DNA from: Prodigiosinella aquatilis
Lineage (GTDB): Bacteria; Pseudomonadota; Gammaproteobacteria; Enterobacterales; Enterobacteriaceae
Length of the DNA stretch: 64,000 nucleotides
NCBI GenBank assembly: GCA_030388725.1
Contig: CP128857.1
Coordinates: 2,294,001 to 2,358,000 of the forward strand
Direction of reading: 5' to 3'
Position numbers and translations under genes: made by a program. Of the stretch, positions 46,649-54,981 are shown piece by piece; position 1 is the stretch's first letter; every line of letters starts with the position of its first letter. Under the pieces are notes generated by a model, which saw nothing but the letters and a program-made list of their open reading frames with translations, was not told the origin of the DNA and searched no databases.

Positions 46649-46824
46649 AACGGATTCCTGCTATTAAAAGGATTGTTAATTTTTATGATGAAAACGGTTA
46701 ATAATAAGAGAGTATTAATTAACTACCTCAGTTTGCAATCATGGTAATGCTTTATGTGCCGCGATACCAGACGATGTAACGGTGATTCTGCTATTCGATC
46801 AACGCGTTATCCAAGGGGAAAATA

Positions 46825-48228
46825 ATGGCAGCTACACGTATTGAGAACGATTCTATGGGATCAATAAAAGTGCCTTCTGAACGACTATGGGGTGCGCAGA
46901 CACAGCGATCTTTAGAACATTTCCGTATTTCCGAAGAAAAAATGCCACAAGCATTGCTGTATGCACTGGCTCAAACCAAGCGATCGGCGGCGAAAGTCAA
47001 TGTCGACCTGGGACTACTACCGGAGGCGCGTGGGAAGGCCATCATTCAGGCCACTGATGAAGTGCTGGCAGGAGACCATGCTGGTGAATTTCCTTTGGCC
47101 GTCTGGCAGACCGGTTCAGGGACCCAGACCAACATGAATATGAATGAAGTCCTGGCTAACCGGGCTAGCGAATTACTGGGTGGCGAACGAGGCAATAGAC
47201 GGTTGGTGCATCCAAATGATGACGTCAACAAGAGCCAGAGTTCCAATGATGTCTTCCCTACGGCGATGCATGTGGCGGCGGTTATTGCGCTAACTGAACA
47301 TTTGCTCCCGGCATTACGAACATTACAACAGACGCTGGCCACCAAAGTCGGCCAGTTTAGCAACATTGTGAAAATTGGTCGTACGCATTTACAGGATGCC
47401 ACTCCGTTAACCCTGGGGCAGGAGATTTCTGGCTGGGTCGCCATGCTGCAACATAGTCACCGGCATATTGAGAATAGTATTCCCCATTTGTGTGAGTTGG
47501 CTCTGGGAGGAACGGCTGTGGGAACCGGACTGAATACCCATCCGGAATATGCCACTCGAGTGGCAGCCGAATTGGCCGAACTGACAGGGCATCCTTTTGT
47601 GACTGCACCGAATAAATTCGAAGCTCTGTCAAGTTGCGATGCATTGGTTCATGGACATGGCGCACTGAAAGGATTGGCTGCCTCGCTGATGAAAATTGCC
47701 AATGATGTACGCTGGCTATCTTCTGGCCCCCGTTGCGGTATTGGTGAATTACGCATTCCGGAAAATGAACCTGGAAGCTCGATTATGCCTGGCAAAGTCA
47801 ACCCCACGCAGTGCGAAGCCATGACGATGCTTTGTTGTCAGGTCATGGGGAACGATGTTGCCGTTAATATGGGGGGCGCAGCCGGTAATTTTGAACTCAA
47901 TGTCTTCCGGCCAATGATTATTCATAATTTTCTGCAATCAGTGCGTTTGCTGGCCGATGGGATGAACAGCTTTAATGTGCATTGTGCGGTGGGTATCGAG
48001 CCGAATAGCGACAGAATTACGCAGTTACTGAATGATTCACTGATGCTGGTTACGGCGTTAAATACGCATATTGGCTACGATAAAGCCGCAGAAATTGCGA
48101 AAAAAGCCCATAAAGAGGGGCTGACATTAAAGGCTTCTGCACTACAGCTAGGGTATCTGACCGATGAACAGTTTGAACAATGGGTTCGTCCCGAAGATAT
48201 GGTCGGTAGCCTGAAATTGAAATCATAG
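46825..48228 (+). CDS. fumC: Fumarate hydratase class II
   Basis: FumC is the iron-free fumarase of the TCA cycle, important under oxidative stress. The 467-residue protein has the three conserved regions of the fumarase/aspartase superfamily: SGTQTNMNMNEVLANRA, GRTHLQDATPLTLGQE and the flexible signature loop GSSIMPGKVNPTQCEAM with its catalytic Ser. In E. coli fumA is just upstream and drives co-transcription; here it is absent and fumC follows manA divergently, so it has its own promoter. A 12-bp hairpin ends it. Confidence 0.96.
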   Translation: MAATRIENDSMGSIKVPSERLWGAQTQRSLEHFRISEEKMPQALLYALAQTKRSAAKVNVDLGLLPEARGKAIIQATDEVLAGDHAGEFPLAVWQTGSGTQTNMNMNEVLANRASELLGGERGNRRLVHPNDDVNKSQSSNDVFPTAMHVAAVIALTEHLLPALRTLQQTLATKVGQFSNIVKIGRTHLQDATPLTLGQEISGWVAMLQHSHRHIENSIPHLCELALGGTAVGTGLNTHPEYATRVAAELAELTGHPFVTAPNKFEALSSCDALVHGHGALKGLAASLMKIANDVRWLSSGPRCGIGELRIPENEPGSSIMPGKVNPTQCEAMTMLCCQVMGNDVAVNMGGAAGNFELNVFRPMIIHNFLQSVRLLADGMNSFNVHCAVGIEPNSDRITQLLNDSLMLVTALNTHIGYDKAAEIAKKAHKEGLTLKASALQLGYLTDEQFEQWVRPEDMVGSLKLKS

Positions 48229-48233
48229 AGGTC

Positions 48234-48282
48234 ATGCTGAAGCTGCCCCGCCGGTGAGTGATGTCAGCTTCAGCATTTCTAT
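48234..48282 (+). terminator. fumC terminator
   Basis: ATGCTGAAGCTG (48234-48245) pairs perfectly with CAGCTTCAGCAT (48265-48276), starting 5 bases after the fumC stop codon. The following TTCTATTT is only moderately T-rich. It lies before the convergent tus gene. Confidence 0.8.
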
Positions 48283-48371
48283 TTGTAAACCTGCACGTTT
48301 ACGTATGGATGGATAACAGCACAGTCGTGACAGTGTCACTTTAACTGTGGTCTATAGCGAATGCATTACCG

Positions 48372-49310
48372 TTATGATACATCTTCATCTGTATACAGGT
48401 GCAGGCGGGGGATAAGTAGACGCAGCGCTTTTGCCTTGGGTTTGTGTTTGTACTGAATGTTATCTACATCGTAATTGTTTAATTCTCCGATCGTTGGTCT
48501 TGAGTCGCCGTACTCTTGTTGACAAAGCACAATCAATGGCGATGGACAGGGATGTTGTACCTGCTTTTGTTGCTCCTGATACCAGACTCTGGCGATAGGC
48601 TGAACCTTTACTGGTCGTCTTATTTTCAGTGTCGCTTGTTCTGGCAGGCGTTTAACATCCGCTATTTCCTGTTCCAGTAACGCTGACCAGTCTGCTTTGC
48701 TATAAGGGGCCATACTACGGCCAGCTTTTAGGCTTTTTTCTAATTTTTCCAGTAGTTCATCTCGGCTGATGTTCTTGATAATATTTTTGTTGGCCCAGCC
48801 AAAACGTACAGAGGTGGGGTTGGTAATCAGCGTAATGGTTCGATAAACGCTTAATGTGATTAACCCTCGTAAGTGGGTATGCACGAAATCAAAGCGTTGT
48901 TCCGGCTCCAGCCCGGATTCAACGGTAATCATCTGTTCCAGCTCTTTTTTAAGCGCATTGATGGTGTCAATCAGCTGATAGGCTTGCTGATATTGTTGAT
49001 GATCGACAGAAAAACACAACGCGCCTGGCAAGCGAATGGCAGCTTTACTGCTAATTGATTCTGCATGATGGTGGATAAACAAGCGTTGGAAATGCGCCAA
49101 TCCTAGTTGGCAAGCCGTAGAACCAATCAACGGGGCTACGGTTATCTGGGTTATTGGGTCATGTTCTTTACCTTTTGGGATGTCTGGTAAAACAAAAACG
49201 CTCCCGGCCAGTAACTGGAAACCAGAAAATAGAGAAACCATTTCCGTCAAATGATATTCCAAAGTGGTAAAACAGGTATTCATTCGAGCTATCAGATCGT
49301 AGCGTGACAT
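48372..49310 (-). CDS. tus: Replication terminus site-binding protein Tus
   Basis: Tus binds Ter sites as a monomer and blocks replication forks from one side. The 312-residue protein is close to E. coli Tus (309). Recognisable blocks are MSRYDLIARMNTCFTTLE, VFVLPDIPKGKEHDPI and the DNA-contacting core (IRRPVKVQPIARVWYQEQ), ending in a family-typical LRLLIPRLHLYTD. A Ter site lies 12 bases upstream of the start codon and overlaps the promoter zone, so Tus should repress itself, as in E. coli. Confidence 0.95.
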   Translation of the reverse strand: MSRYDLIARMNTCFTTLEYHLTEMVSLFSGFQLLAGSVFVLPDIPKGKEHDPITQITVAPLIGSTACQLGLAHFQRLFIHHHAESISSKAAIRLPGALCFSVDHQQYQQAYQLIDTINALKKELEQMITVESGLEPEQRFDFVHTHLRGLITLSVYRTITLITNPTSVRFGWANKNIIKNISRDELLEKLEKSLKAGRSMAPYSKADWSALLEQEIADVKRLPEQATLKIRRPVKVQPIARVWYQEQQKQVQHPCPSPLIVLCQQEYGDSRPTIGELNNYDVDNIQYKHKPKAKALRLLIPRLHLYTDEDVS

Positions 49311-49321
49311 TATTGCCGATC

Positions 49322-49344
49322 CATTTAGTTACAACATACATTAA
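49322..49344 (-). promoter_or_regulatory. Ter (Tus-binding) site upstream of tus
   Basis: On the minus strand the core GTATGTTGTAACTAAA (49324-49339) is identical over 16 bases to the core of E. coli TerB. That includes the G at position 6, whose complementary C flips into Tus. The conserved nonpermissive end faces higher coordinates, so forks moving toward lower coordinates should be stopped. It lies 12 bases upstream of the tus start. Confidence 0.93.
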
Positions 49345-49433
49345 TATATACTTTAAATCCCCCACTTAAACAACGAGTTCATTATCGTTAAGCAGGGGAG
49401 GAAAAGATATTCAGGCCATCATTACATGGATTT

Positions 49434-49438
49434 TATTA
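49434..49438. repeat. Left target-site duplication of the Tn3-family element
   Basis: The five bases TATTA abut the GGGG end of the left inverted repeat. The same five bases follow the right end at 53696-53700. A 5-bp duplication is standard for Tn3-family insertion. Confidence 0.88.
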
Positions 49439-49463
49439 GGGGTCAGTTTGGATATCGAAAATT
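49439..49463 (+). repeat. Left terminal inverted repeat, outer 25 bases only
   Basis: These bases match the outer 25 of the 38-bp right end exactly (GGGGTCAGTT then TGGATATCGAAAATT). The match stops at 49464, where tnpA sequence begins. The missing inner part is found inverted at 50363-50381. Confidence 0.9.
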
Positions 49464-50377
49464 CTCGATGAGGTAAACAACTGGACGACGTTTACCCGAC
49501 ATTTTTCGCATATAAAAAAATGACATTACCCGTCCCGATACTCGCCTGCTTCTCACCACCATTCTTGCGGATGGCATCAATTTTGGCCTGACAAAAATGG
49601 CAGAAGCCTGCCCCCCGGGAGCACCAAATCATCACTCGAAGATATTCAGGCATGGTACATCCGCGACGAAACCTATTCAACCGCCCTTGCAGAGCTGGTA
49701 AACGCGCAGGGGAAAAGGCCGCTGGCAGCATTCTGGGGAGACGGGACAGCATCATCATCAGATGGACAGAATTTCAGAACAGGCCGCTCAGGCCGCTACG
49801 CAGGGCAGGTTAACCCGAAATATGAGCAGGAGCCAGGACGTCAGTTTTATACCCATATTTCGGATCAATACAGCCCGTTTTACACCTGCATAATCAGTCG
49901 AGTCAGGGATTCAACCCATGTGCTCGATGGCTTGCTGTACCACGAAAGCGACCTGGAAATCAGGGAGCATTACACCGATACACCGATCATGTCTTTGCTC
50001 TGATGTATCTGCTGGGATTTGCGTTCTGTCCGCGAATCAGGGATCTCCACGACAAGAAGCTGTTTATCAAAGGCAAAGCGGACCAATACCCGGCGCTTCA
50101 GTCACTGATATCAACGACCAGCCTGAATCTGAAAGAGATCGAAATTCACTGGCGTGAAGTGCTGCGTCTGGCGACCTCGATAAAGCAGGGAACAGTGACG
50201 GCATCCCTGATGCTGAAAAAGCTTGCCAGCTACCATTTGTCCCCGCTAGGCTGGGAACACATCAATCTGACAGGCGATTATATATGGAAAAGCAACCGGA
50301 TACCGGCTTCCGGTAAGTTTCGTCGGTTGAGGCCAGCTAAAGTAGAGAGGTCAAAAAATAGCCTTAACGTACAATAA
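49464..50377 (+). pseudogene. tnpA: Tn3-family transposase TnpA, truncated and frameshifted
   Basis: Fragments in successive frames read as the conserved catalytic half of Tn3 TnpA. They are ILDEVNNWTTFTRHFSH, LLTTILADGINFGLTKMAEAC, LEDIQAWYIRDETYSTALAEL, WGDGTASSSDGQNF, FYTHISDQYSPF, THVLDGLLYHESDL, and IKQGTVTASLMLKKLASY. The next stretch jumps straight to LSPLGWEHINLTGDYIW, the family C-terminus, so about 130 residues are deleted in between. At least three frameshifts and a stop (about 49527) are present, and the N-terminal half is missing. The stop TAA at 50375-50377 falls inside an inverted-repeat fragment. Confidence 0.88.
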
Positions 50378-50381
50378 TTTT
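50363..50381 (-). repeat. Inner 19 bases of a Tn3 inverted repeat, internal copy
   Basis: CTTAACGTACAATAATTTT equals the inner 19 bases of the 38-bp right end in the same orientation. It breaks off at 50382. With the outer 25 bases at 49439-49463, and a 6-base overlap AAAATT, it makes up one complete 38-bp repeat. Confidence 0.85.
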
Positions 50382-50487
50382 GGCTGGTGAAGCGTATGGT
50401 TCATGGCTGCTGAAGTCCAGATTACCGGGATAACACAGAATCTCTGCCCCTCTCTTCCCGGAAACTCGGGGTGGTTCATCAGGTTCC

Positions 50488-51804
50488 TTAAATCGGGGTA
50501 TAACCCTTTAGCATAATGTCATATACCGGCCAGAGAAGGGTTTCCTCCATCCGCCATGCCAAAGTGCTTTCTTCTAATGGGTCAATAACCTGAAAGGGCA
50601 ACGCCGTCACCGGTTCCAGTAAATAATTAAATTCCCACAACATGGCATGTCCGACATCCAGAATCATGGGGCAGGATGTATAGCCATCCCATACAGCATG
50701 AAGTGGTTCACCACTGAGTAATGCACAGAGATTACTGGTCACAATAGGTAACTGAGACTTGACCGAAGCTGCGGTTTTACCAATTGGTGTCCCAACACAG
50801 TCACCCAGACCAAAGACATTAGGATAGCGTTTATGTTGCAGAGTATATTGATCTACTTCCAGATAGCCGTGGTACTGTTCCTGATCCGACAGATCTGACT
50901 GAATAACCGCTTCAGGGGGCAGCATTGGCGGAACAATATGAATAAAGTCCCAGTCGAGCGTCTTTTTTGACCCATCAGCCAGTAAGAACGTTACCGTTTT
51001 TTTCTCAGGTTCAAGTGCACTTAACACATGTTCATAATGGGGTGTTATCTGACGTTGATTCCAAATCTCTTTCAACTTATCATCAAAAGATTTGACGGAA
51101 AATAGGAACGATTCCGAAGTAAAATACTGAAAGTTTATGCGGTCACGTTTTGGTGACTGCTGAGCAAAGCTCTCGACCAGATTAGTCGCTTTCATCGGTG
51201 CCCCTGCACACTTTATCGCCCCCTGAGGTCGGGTGAATATTGCCTGGTTCTGCCCGGGAGCACTGATAAACCTGTAAGCTTGTTGATAGCTGGCAATACC
51301 TGCTTCCGGACTGTGATAAATACTGGCAATCCCATTTTTTCCAATCAAGCGGTCATCCAGGCCTTCTATCATATCGTACCGGAGCTCCAGTCCCGTGGAA
51401 ACAATCAGATAATCATAATGTATTGATTCACCTCCGGCAGTAACCACAGTATTTTTATCCGGAAGAAATTCCACCACTGAATCTTGTTTACGGGTCACTC
51501 TGCGGTCAATGTATTTTTCAATTGATTTGACCACATCACCAGGCACTGTGTATGATCCGGCAAGAAAAAGTGTCTGCCCGGGCTGATACCAGTGAAAGCC
51601 CCTGGGTTCTATAATGGTTATGCTTGCCCCATCAAGGTAGCGCAACAGCATGTTCGAAATACTAATACCACCGGCGCCTCCGCCTGTAATGACAATCTTT
51701 GCATTGGTCTTGATTTTTCGAATCTCATTATAGGCGAGGCCGGCAGCGCCCAGCGCACCAAGACCCAGACCGGATTTTAATAATGTTCTTCTGGAAATGG
51801 ACAT
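50488..51804 (-). CDS. Tat-signal sulfide:quinone oxidoreductase-like flavoprotein
   Basis: The product resembles type II sulfide:quinone oxidoreductase, which oxidises sulfide to persulfide or sulfane sulfur and reduces quinone. The N-terminus MSISRRTLLKSGLGLG is a twin-arginine signal. The FAD-binding motif ITGGGAGGISISN is near residue 28 of the mature part, and LIVSTGLELRYD and NVFGLGDCVGTPIGKTAASV follow. The two Cys expected at the active site occur in IKCAGAPMK and YTSCPM, as in SQOR enzymes. I start at ATG 51804; an in-frame ATG at 51843 would add 13 basic residues. A DUF2892 remnant precedes it. It is a Tn3-borne passenger; the presence of the Tat signal suggests a periplasmic enzyme. 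Confidence 0.82.
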   Translation of the reverse strand: MSISRRTLLKSGLGLGALGAAGLAYNEIRKIKTNAKIVITGGGAGGISISNMLLRYLDGASITIIEPRGFHWYQPGQTLFLAGSYTVPGDVVKSIEKYIDRRVTRKQDSVVEFLPDKNTVVTAGGESIHYDYLIVSTGLELRYDMIEGLDDRLIGKNGIASIYHSPEAGIASYQQAYRFISAPGQNQAIFTRPQGAIKCAGAPMKATNLVESFAQQSPKRDRINFQYFTSESFLFSVKSFDDKLKEIWNQRQITPHYEHVLSALEPEKKTVTFLLADGSKKTLDWDFIHIVPPMLPPEAVIQSDLSDQEQYHGYLEVDQYTLQHKRYPNVFGLGDCVGTPIGKTAASVKSQLPIVTSNLCALLSGEPLHAVWDGYTSCPMILDVGHAMLWEFNYLLEPVTALPFQVIDPLEESTLAWRMEETLLWPVYDIMLKGYTPI

Positions 51805-51886
51805 TTTTGTCTTTCTCTTGCAGGCTTTCTGAACCGACGCCATAATCTTTGCCCCCGAAGGAAAAGATATATGGCGCACCTGATAA

Positions 51887-52006
51887 TTACTTGCTTTTGA
51901 TATACACCATCTTATTCATTTTTATTTTAGTTGAAATCCCCAAAAAACTATAAATAGGACACCAACCATAGATGCCTGTAATTAGAGGAATAATGCCAAT
52001 CCAAGC
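51887..52006 (-). pseudogene. Remnant of a DUF2892 (YgaP-like) membrane protein
   Basis: The reverse strand upstream of the oxidoreductase reads AWIGIIPLITGIYGWCPIYS then FLGIS and a basic tail to a TAA at 51887. This resembles the last helix and C-terminus of DUF2892 proteins (W-I-G-x-x-P-L-x-T-G...C-P-x-Y-S-x-L-G). Its 5' end is missing: codons before AWIG run into stops in the CTAGT repeat. DUF2892 proteins commonly occur beside rhodanese and SQR genes, so this was probably an operon partner. Confidence 0.7.
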
Positions 52007-52027
52007 CTAGTCTAGTCTAGTCTAGTC
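52007..52027. repeat. Tandem pentamer repeat (CTAGT)x4
   Basis: Four perfect CTAGT units plus one base, directly at the broken 5' end of the DUF2892 remnant. The remaining 250 bases up to the insertion sequence contain no gene I can recognise, only AT-rich sequence with a short plus-strand frame. Confidence 0.85.
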
Positions 52028-52280
52028 TTCACAGGTTTAAATGAATAACACCGCCGCAAGCAACGGGGGATTTAAAACTGAACCCGTTGATTATCTGAAA
52101 GCAATTTGCGGTATTCGTTACCTTGATGTTTGAAATACCGGTCTATCTCATAGCAACATTCCGGGGGTAAGTAGTGACATAATAATCCCTGAATAACAGT
52201 TGGTTAGAGTATTGTTAAAGTATTGATTTATATAAATAAGTTAACTGAAGTTAATATTTAATATAGCAGTAGTTTGTGAC

Positions 52281-53577
52281 CCTGTACACGATTCTGTGTA
52301 AATGCCTTTTCTCAGAAGTGACCGTTCAGGCGGTCACCGAACTCGATAATAAAGCGGTTCATCGCCATACGCCAGTCCCTCAGCGGCATCGTCCATTTCT
52401 GTGATGCCGCCTGGATTGCCAGCCAAACCACCTTTTCACTGCATCGTCCATCGGGAACACCTTGCGCTTCTTGATGGCATGCCGGATCACGCTGTTCTGC
52501 GACTCGATGGCATTCGTCGTGTAGATCACCTTGCGGATATCTGCCGGGTAAGCGAAGAACGTCGCCAGGTTGGTCCAGTTTGCCTGCCAGCTCCGGCTTA
52601 TCTGCGGATAGCGGCTGTCCCATGCGCTGGCGAACGCTTCAAGCGCCTGCTGACCTGCTTCTTCCGTGGGGGCCTGATAGATGGCTTTCAGATCGCGGGT
52701 GACGGCTTTGTAGTCCTTCCAGGAGACGAACCGCAGGCTGTTGCGCACCATATGCACGATGCACAGCTGGATGCGGGCTTCCGGATACACCGTGTTGATG
52801 GCGTCCGGGAAGCCTTTCAGGCCGTCGACACAGGCGATGAGGATATCGTTCAGGCCGCGGTTTTTCAGTTCTGTCAGCACGTTCAGCCAGAACTTCGCAC
52901 CCTCATTCTCAGCCAGCCACATACCCAGCAGTTCTTTCTGGCCTACCCAGCGCCAGGAACACGGATTTGTTGATGACGCGGCTGTCCTGCCGGACTTTCA
53001 GAACGATACAGTCAAGATAAACAATGGGATAGACAGCATCCAGTGGACGATTTTTCCATTCGGTAACCTGCTCCATCACCGCGTCGGTGACCTTCGATAC
53101 CAGTGCAGGGGAGACATCCGCGTCATACAGCTCTTTGAACGCAGCTGCTATCTCGCGGGTGGTCATCCCTTTGGCGTACAACGATAAAATCTGGTTATCC
53201 ATCCCGGTGATCCGGGTCTGGTTTTTCTTCACCAGTTGCGGTTCGAAAGAGCCATCACGATCGCGCGGAGTGCATAGTTCCAGAGGACCATCGCCGGTGG
53301 TAACGGTCTTTGTGGAATAGCCGTTGCGGGAGTTGGCAGCTGGTTTAGGCTGGTTTTTATCGTAGCCCAGATGGTGGGACATTTCGGCGTTAAGAGCCGC
53401 CTCAACGCTGATTTTCTTCAGCAGGCGATCGAACTGGCTGAGATCGTCAGGGGTTTTGAGATTTTTGACCAGTTCATTGGCCAGAGCCTGCAATTGTTTT
53501 TCGTCCATAAATTAACCTTCATTTGATGCTGGATTGAACATATCAAAATCAGGCAATTACACAAATTTATGTACAGG
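52281..53577 (-). mobile_element. IS256-family insertion sequence (IS1414-like)
   Basis: A 1.3-kb insertion sequence with imperfect ends. The left end reads CCTGTACACGATTCTGTGTA and the right end, on the other strand, CCTGTACATAAATTTGTGTA, both continuing to a shared TGCCT. Length and transposase fit IS256-family elements of the IS1414 type. The flanking 8-9 bases (GTTTGTGAC left, CTCGGCCTC right) do not match, so no target duplication remains. Confidence 0.88.
52312..53508 (-). pseudogene. IS256-family transposase with two frameshifts
   Basis: The first segment (MDEKQLQALANELVKNL to VFLALG) covers the N-terminal half, including ILSLYAKGMTTREIAAAFKE. About 11 bases seem missing after FLALG, shifting the frame. 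The second segment reads MWLAENEGAKFWLNVLTEL, CVDGLKGFPDAINTVYPEA and TTNAIESQNSVIRHAIKKRK, typical of IS256-family DDE transposases. A second shift at VFPMDDAVK comes from four A where five would restore KKVVWLAIQAA. The third segment ends MNRFIIEFGDRLNGHF at 52312. The enzyme should be inactive. Confidence 0.88.
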
Positions 53578-53657
53578 CTCGGCCTCTTCCCCACTCTCTG
53601 TAACTTTCCCCAGCGACACACACACTCTACACCATGTACAGTCGCTCAAAAAACGAG

Positions 53658-53695
53658 CTTAACGTACAATAATTTTCGATATCCAAACTGACCCC
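53658..53695 (-). repeat. Right terminal inverted repeat (38 bp, complete)
   Basis: Reads inward on the minus strand from GGGGTCAGTT to TACGTTAAG. This has the Tn3-family pattern: starts GGGG, about 38 bp long, ends ACGTTAAG. The target duplication TATTA follows at 53696-53700. Confidence 0.9.
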
Positions 53696-53700
53696 TATTA
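53696..53700. repeat. Right target-site duplication, overlapping the ynfM stop codon
   Basis: TATTA copies the left duplication at 49434-49438. Bases 53698-53700 are also the ynfM TAA stop on the minus strand, so the insertion abuts the gene's end without altering the protein. Confidence 0.88.
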
Positions 53701-54981
53701 TGACAGGCGCGGCAGTAATTTGAGGCGATAGCTGATAAACAATGCAATGAAAAGCAAGACTATCAGGAATAACGTAACCCCCGTCCAGCCATAGGCATAC
53801 CAGAAAATACCGCCGGTGGTACCCGCCAGACTAGAACCAAGATAGTAAAAAAACAGGTACATTGATGATGCCTGTCCTTTACCCCGTCGAGCACGTATAC
53901 CAATCCAACTGCTGGCGACTGAGTGAGCCGAGAAAAAACCAGCGCTGAACAGCATCATACCGATCAAAATGATCGCTAATGATGAAAAAATCGTCAAAAT
54001 TAAACCAGACATCATCAGTAATACTGCCGCGATTAATACGGGTCCACGGCCAAATCGGACGCTCATGGCTCCCGCACGAGGTGAACTGTAGGTGCCGGTG
54101 AGATAGACCACTGACAGTAAACCAACGACAGCCTGGCTCAGGTTGTACGGGGCGGAAAGCAAGCGATAACCGATATAATTGAAAAGCGTGACAAAGGTGC
54201 CCATCAGTAGGAACCCTTCAACAAACAGCAGCGGTAGACCGTCATCCCGCCAGTGCAGTTTTAAATTAACCAGTAAGAATTTGGGTCGTAATGATCCGGC
54301 TCTAAAATGGCGGGATTCCGGCAGAATGCGCCAAAAGGTCAACGCTGCCAGTAATGCCAATACTCCGATAGCACCTACAGCTACTCGCCATGAGAAAAAA
54401 TCGGTCAATACACCGGTAATCAGACGACCGCTCATTCCCCCAATAGAGTTACCACTAATATATAGCCCCATGGAAAAAGCCAATACGCTGGGATGTATTT
54501 CTTCACTAAGGTAACTCATGGCAACGGCGGCAACGCCGCTCAGCGATAATCCAAGCATGGCACGCATAATTAATACGGCATGCCAACTGGTCATAAAGGT
54601 ACTAATCAGGGTACAGATTGATGCCAGCAGTAGAGAAACCACCATTACATTTTTACGTCCTACCGTATCCGATATCGGACCGGTAAACAGTAAACCGACC
54701 GCCAACATAATGGTAGATATAGATAATGACAGACTGCTGGTTGCCGGCGATATACCAAAATCGGCCGAAAGCACAGGCAGAATGGGTTGTACACAATACA
54801 GCAACGCGAATGTCGCCAGACCAGCGGAAAACAATGCCAGTGTGACTCGCATAAAAGCGGGAGTACCTCGTTTGATAAAAGGGGTTTTAGCTTTGTGATC
54901 GAACGTGTGTTTCTCACGATAATCCTGAATGTCATCAATGACGGAAACCGACATTCCCTGGGAAGACAGCGGGGTACTCAA
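53698..54981 (-). CDS. ynfM: MFS transporter YnfM
   Basis: YnfM is a twelve-helix major-facilitator protein; E. coli YnfM has been linked to export of some compounds, but its natural substrate is not settled. The 427-residue protein shows a polar N-terminus (about 1-40), FIKRGTPAFMRVTLALFSAGL, the MFS motif between helices 2 and 3 (GPISDTVGRKNVM), and MSYLSEEIHPSVLAFSMGLY. The LysR regulator ynfL is divergent. The stop codon lies within a Tn3 target duplication. Confidence 0.93.
   Translation of the reverse strand: MSTPLSSQGMSVSVIDDIQDYREKHTFDHKAKTPFIKRGTPAFMRVTLALFSAGLATFALLYCVQPILPVLSADFGISPATSSLSLSISTIMLAVGLLFTGPISDTVGRKNVMVVSLLLASICTLISTFMTSWHAVLIMRAMLGLSLSGVAAVAMSYLSEEIHPSVLAFSMGLYISGNSIGGMSGRLITGVLTDFFSWRVAVGAIGVLALLAALTFWRILPESRHFRAGSLRPKFLLVNLKLHWRDDGLPLLFVEGFLLMGTFVTLFNYIGYRLLSAPYNLSQAVVGLLSVVYLTGTYSSPRAGAMSVRFGRGPVLIAAVLLMMSGLILTIFSSLAIILIGMMLFSAGFFSAHSVASSWIGIRARRGKGQASSMYLFFYYLGSSLAGTTGGIFWYAYGWTGVTLFLIVLLFIALFISYRLKLLPRLS

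Larger units (their letters stand above)
49439..53695 (-). mobile_element. Decayed Tn3-family transposon with sulfide-oxidation passenger
   Basis: A 4257-base unit is bounded by inverted ends and a TATTA duplication. The right end is a complete 38-bp Tn3-type inverted repeat (53658-53695), reading outward-in GGGGTCAGTT...TACGTTAAG. The left end keeps only the outer 25 bases (49439-49463). The unit contains a broken tnpA, a sulfide:quinone oxidoreductase gene, a DUF2892 remnant, a short pentamer repeat and an IS256-family copy. No resolvase gene or res site was recognised. Since tnpA is dead, the element cannot move by itself now. Confidence 0.88.

Noticed and set aside
50382..50480. Open minus-strand frame from the SQR 3' flank into the inner inverted-repeat fragment
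   Set aside because: About 34 codons open, but no start or family could be assigned; probably incidental to the rearranged junction.
52037..52128. Short plus-strand frame MNNTAASNGGFKTEPVDYL in the Tn3 element
   Set aside because: A faint resemblance to the C-terminus of FMN-dependent azoreductases, but too short (30 codons) and without a ribosome site; not listed as a gene.
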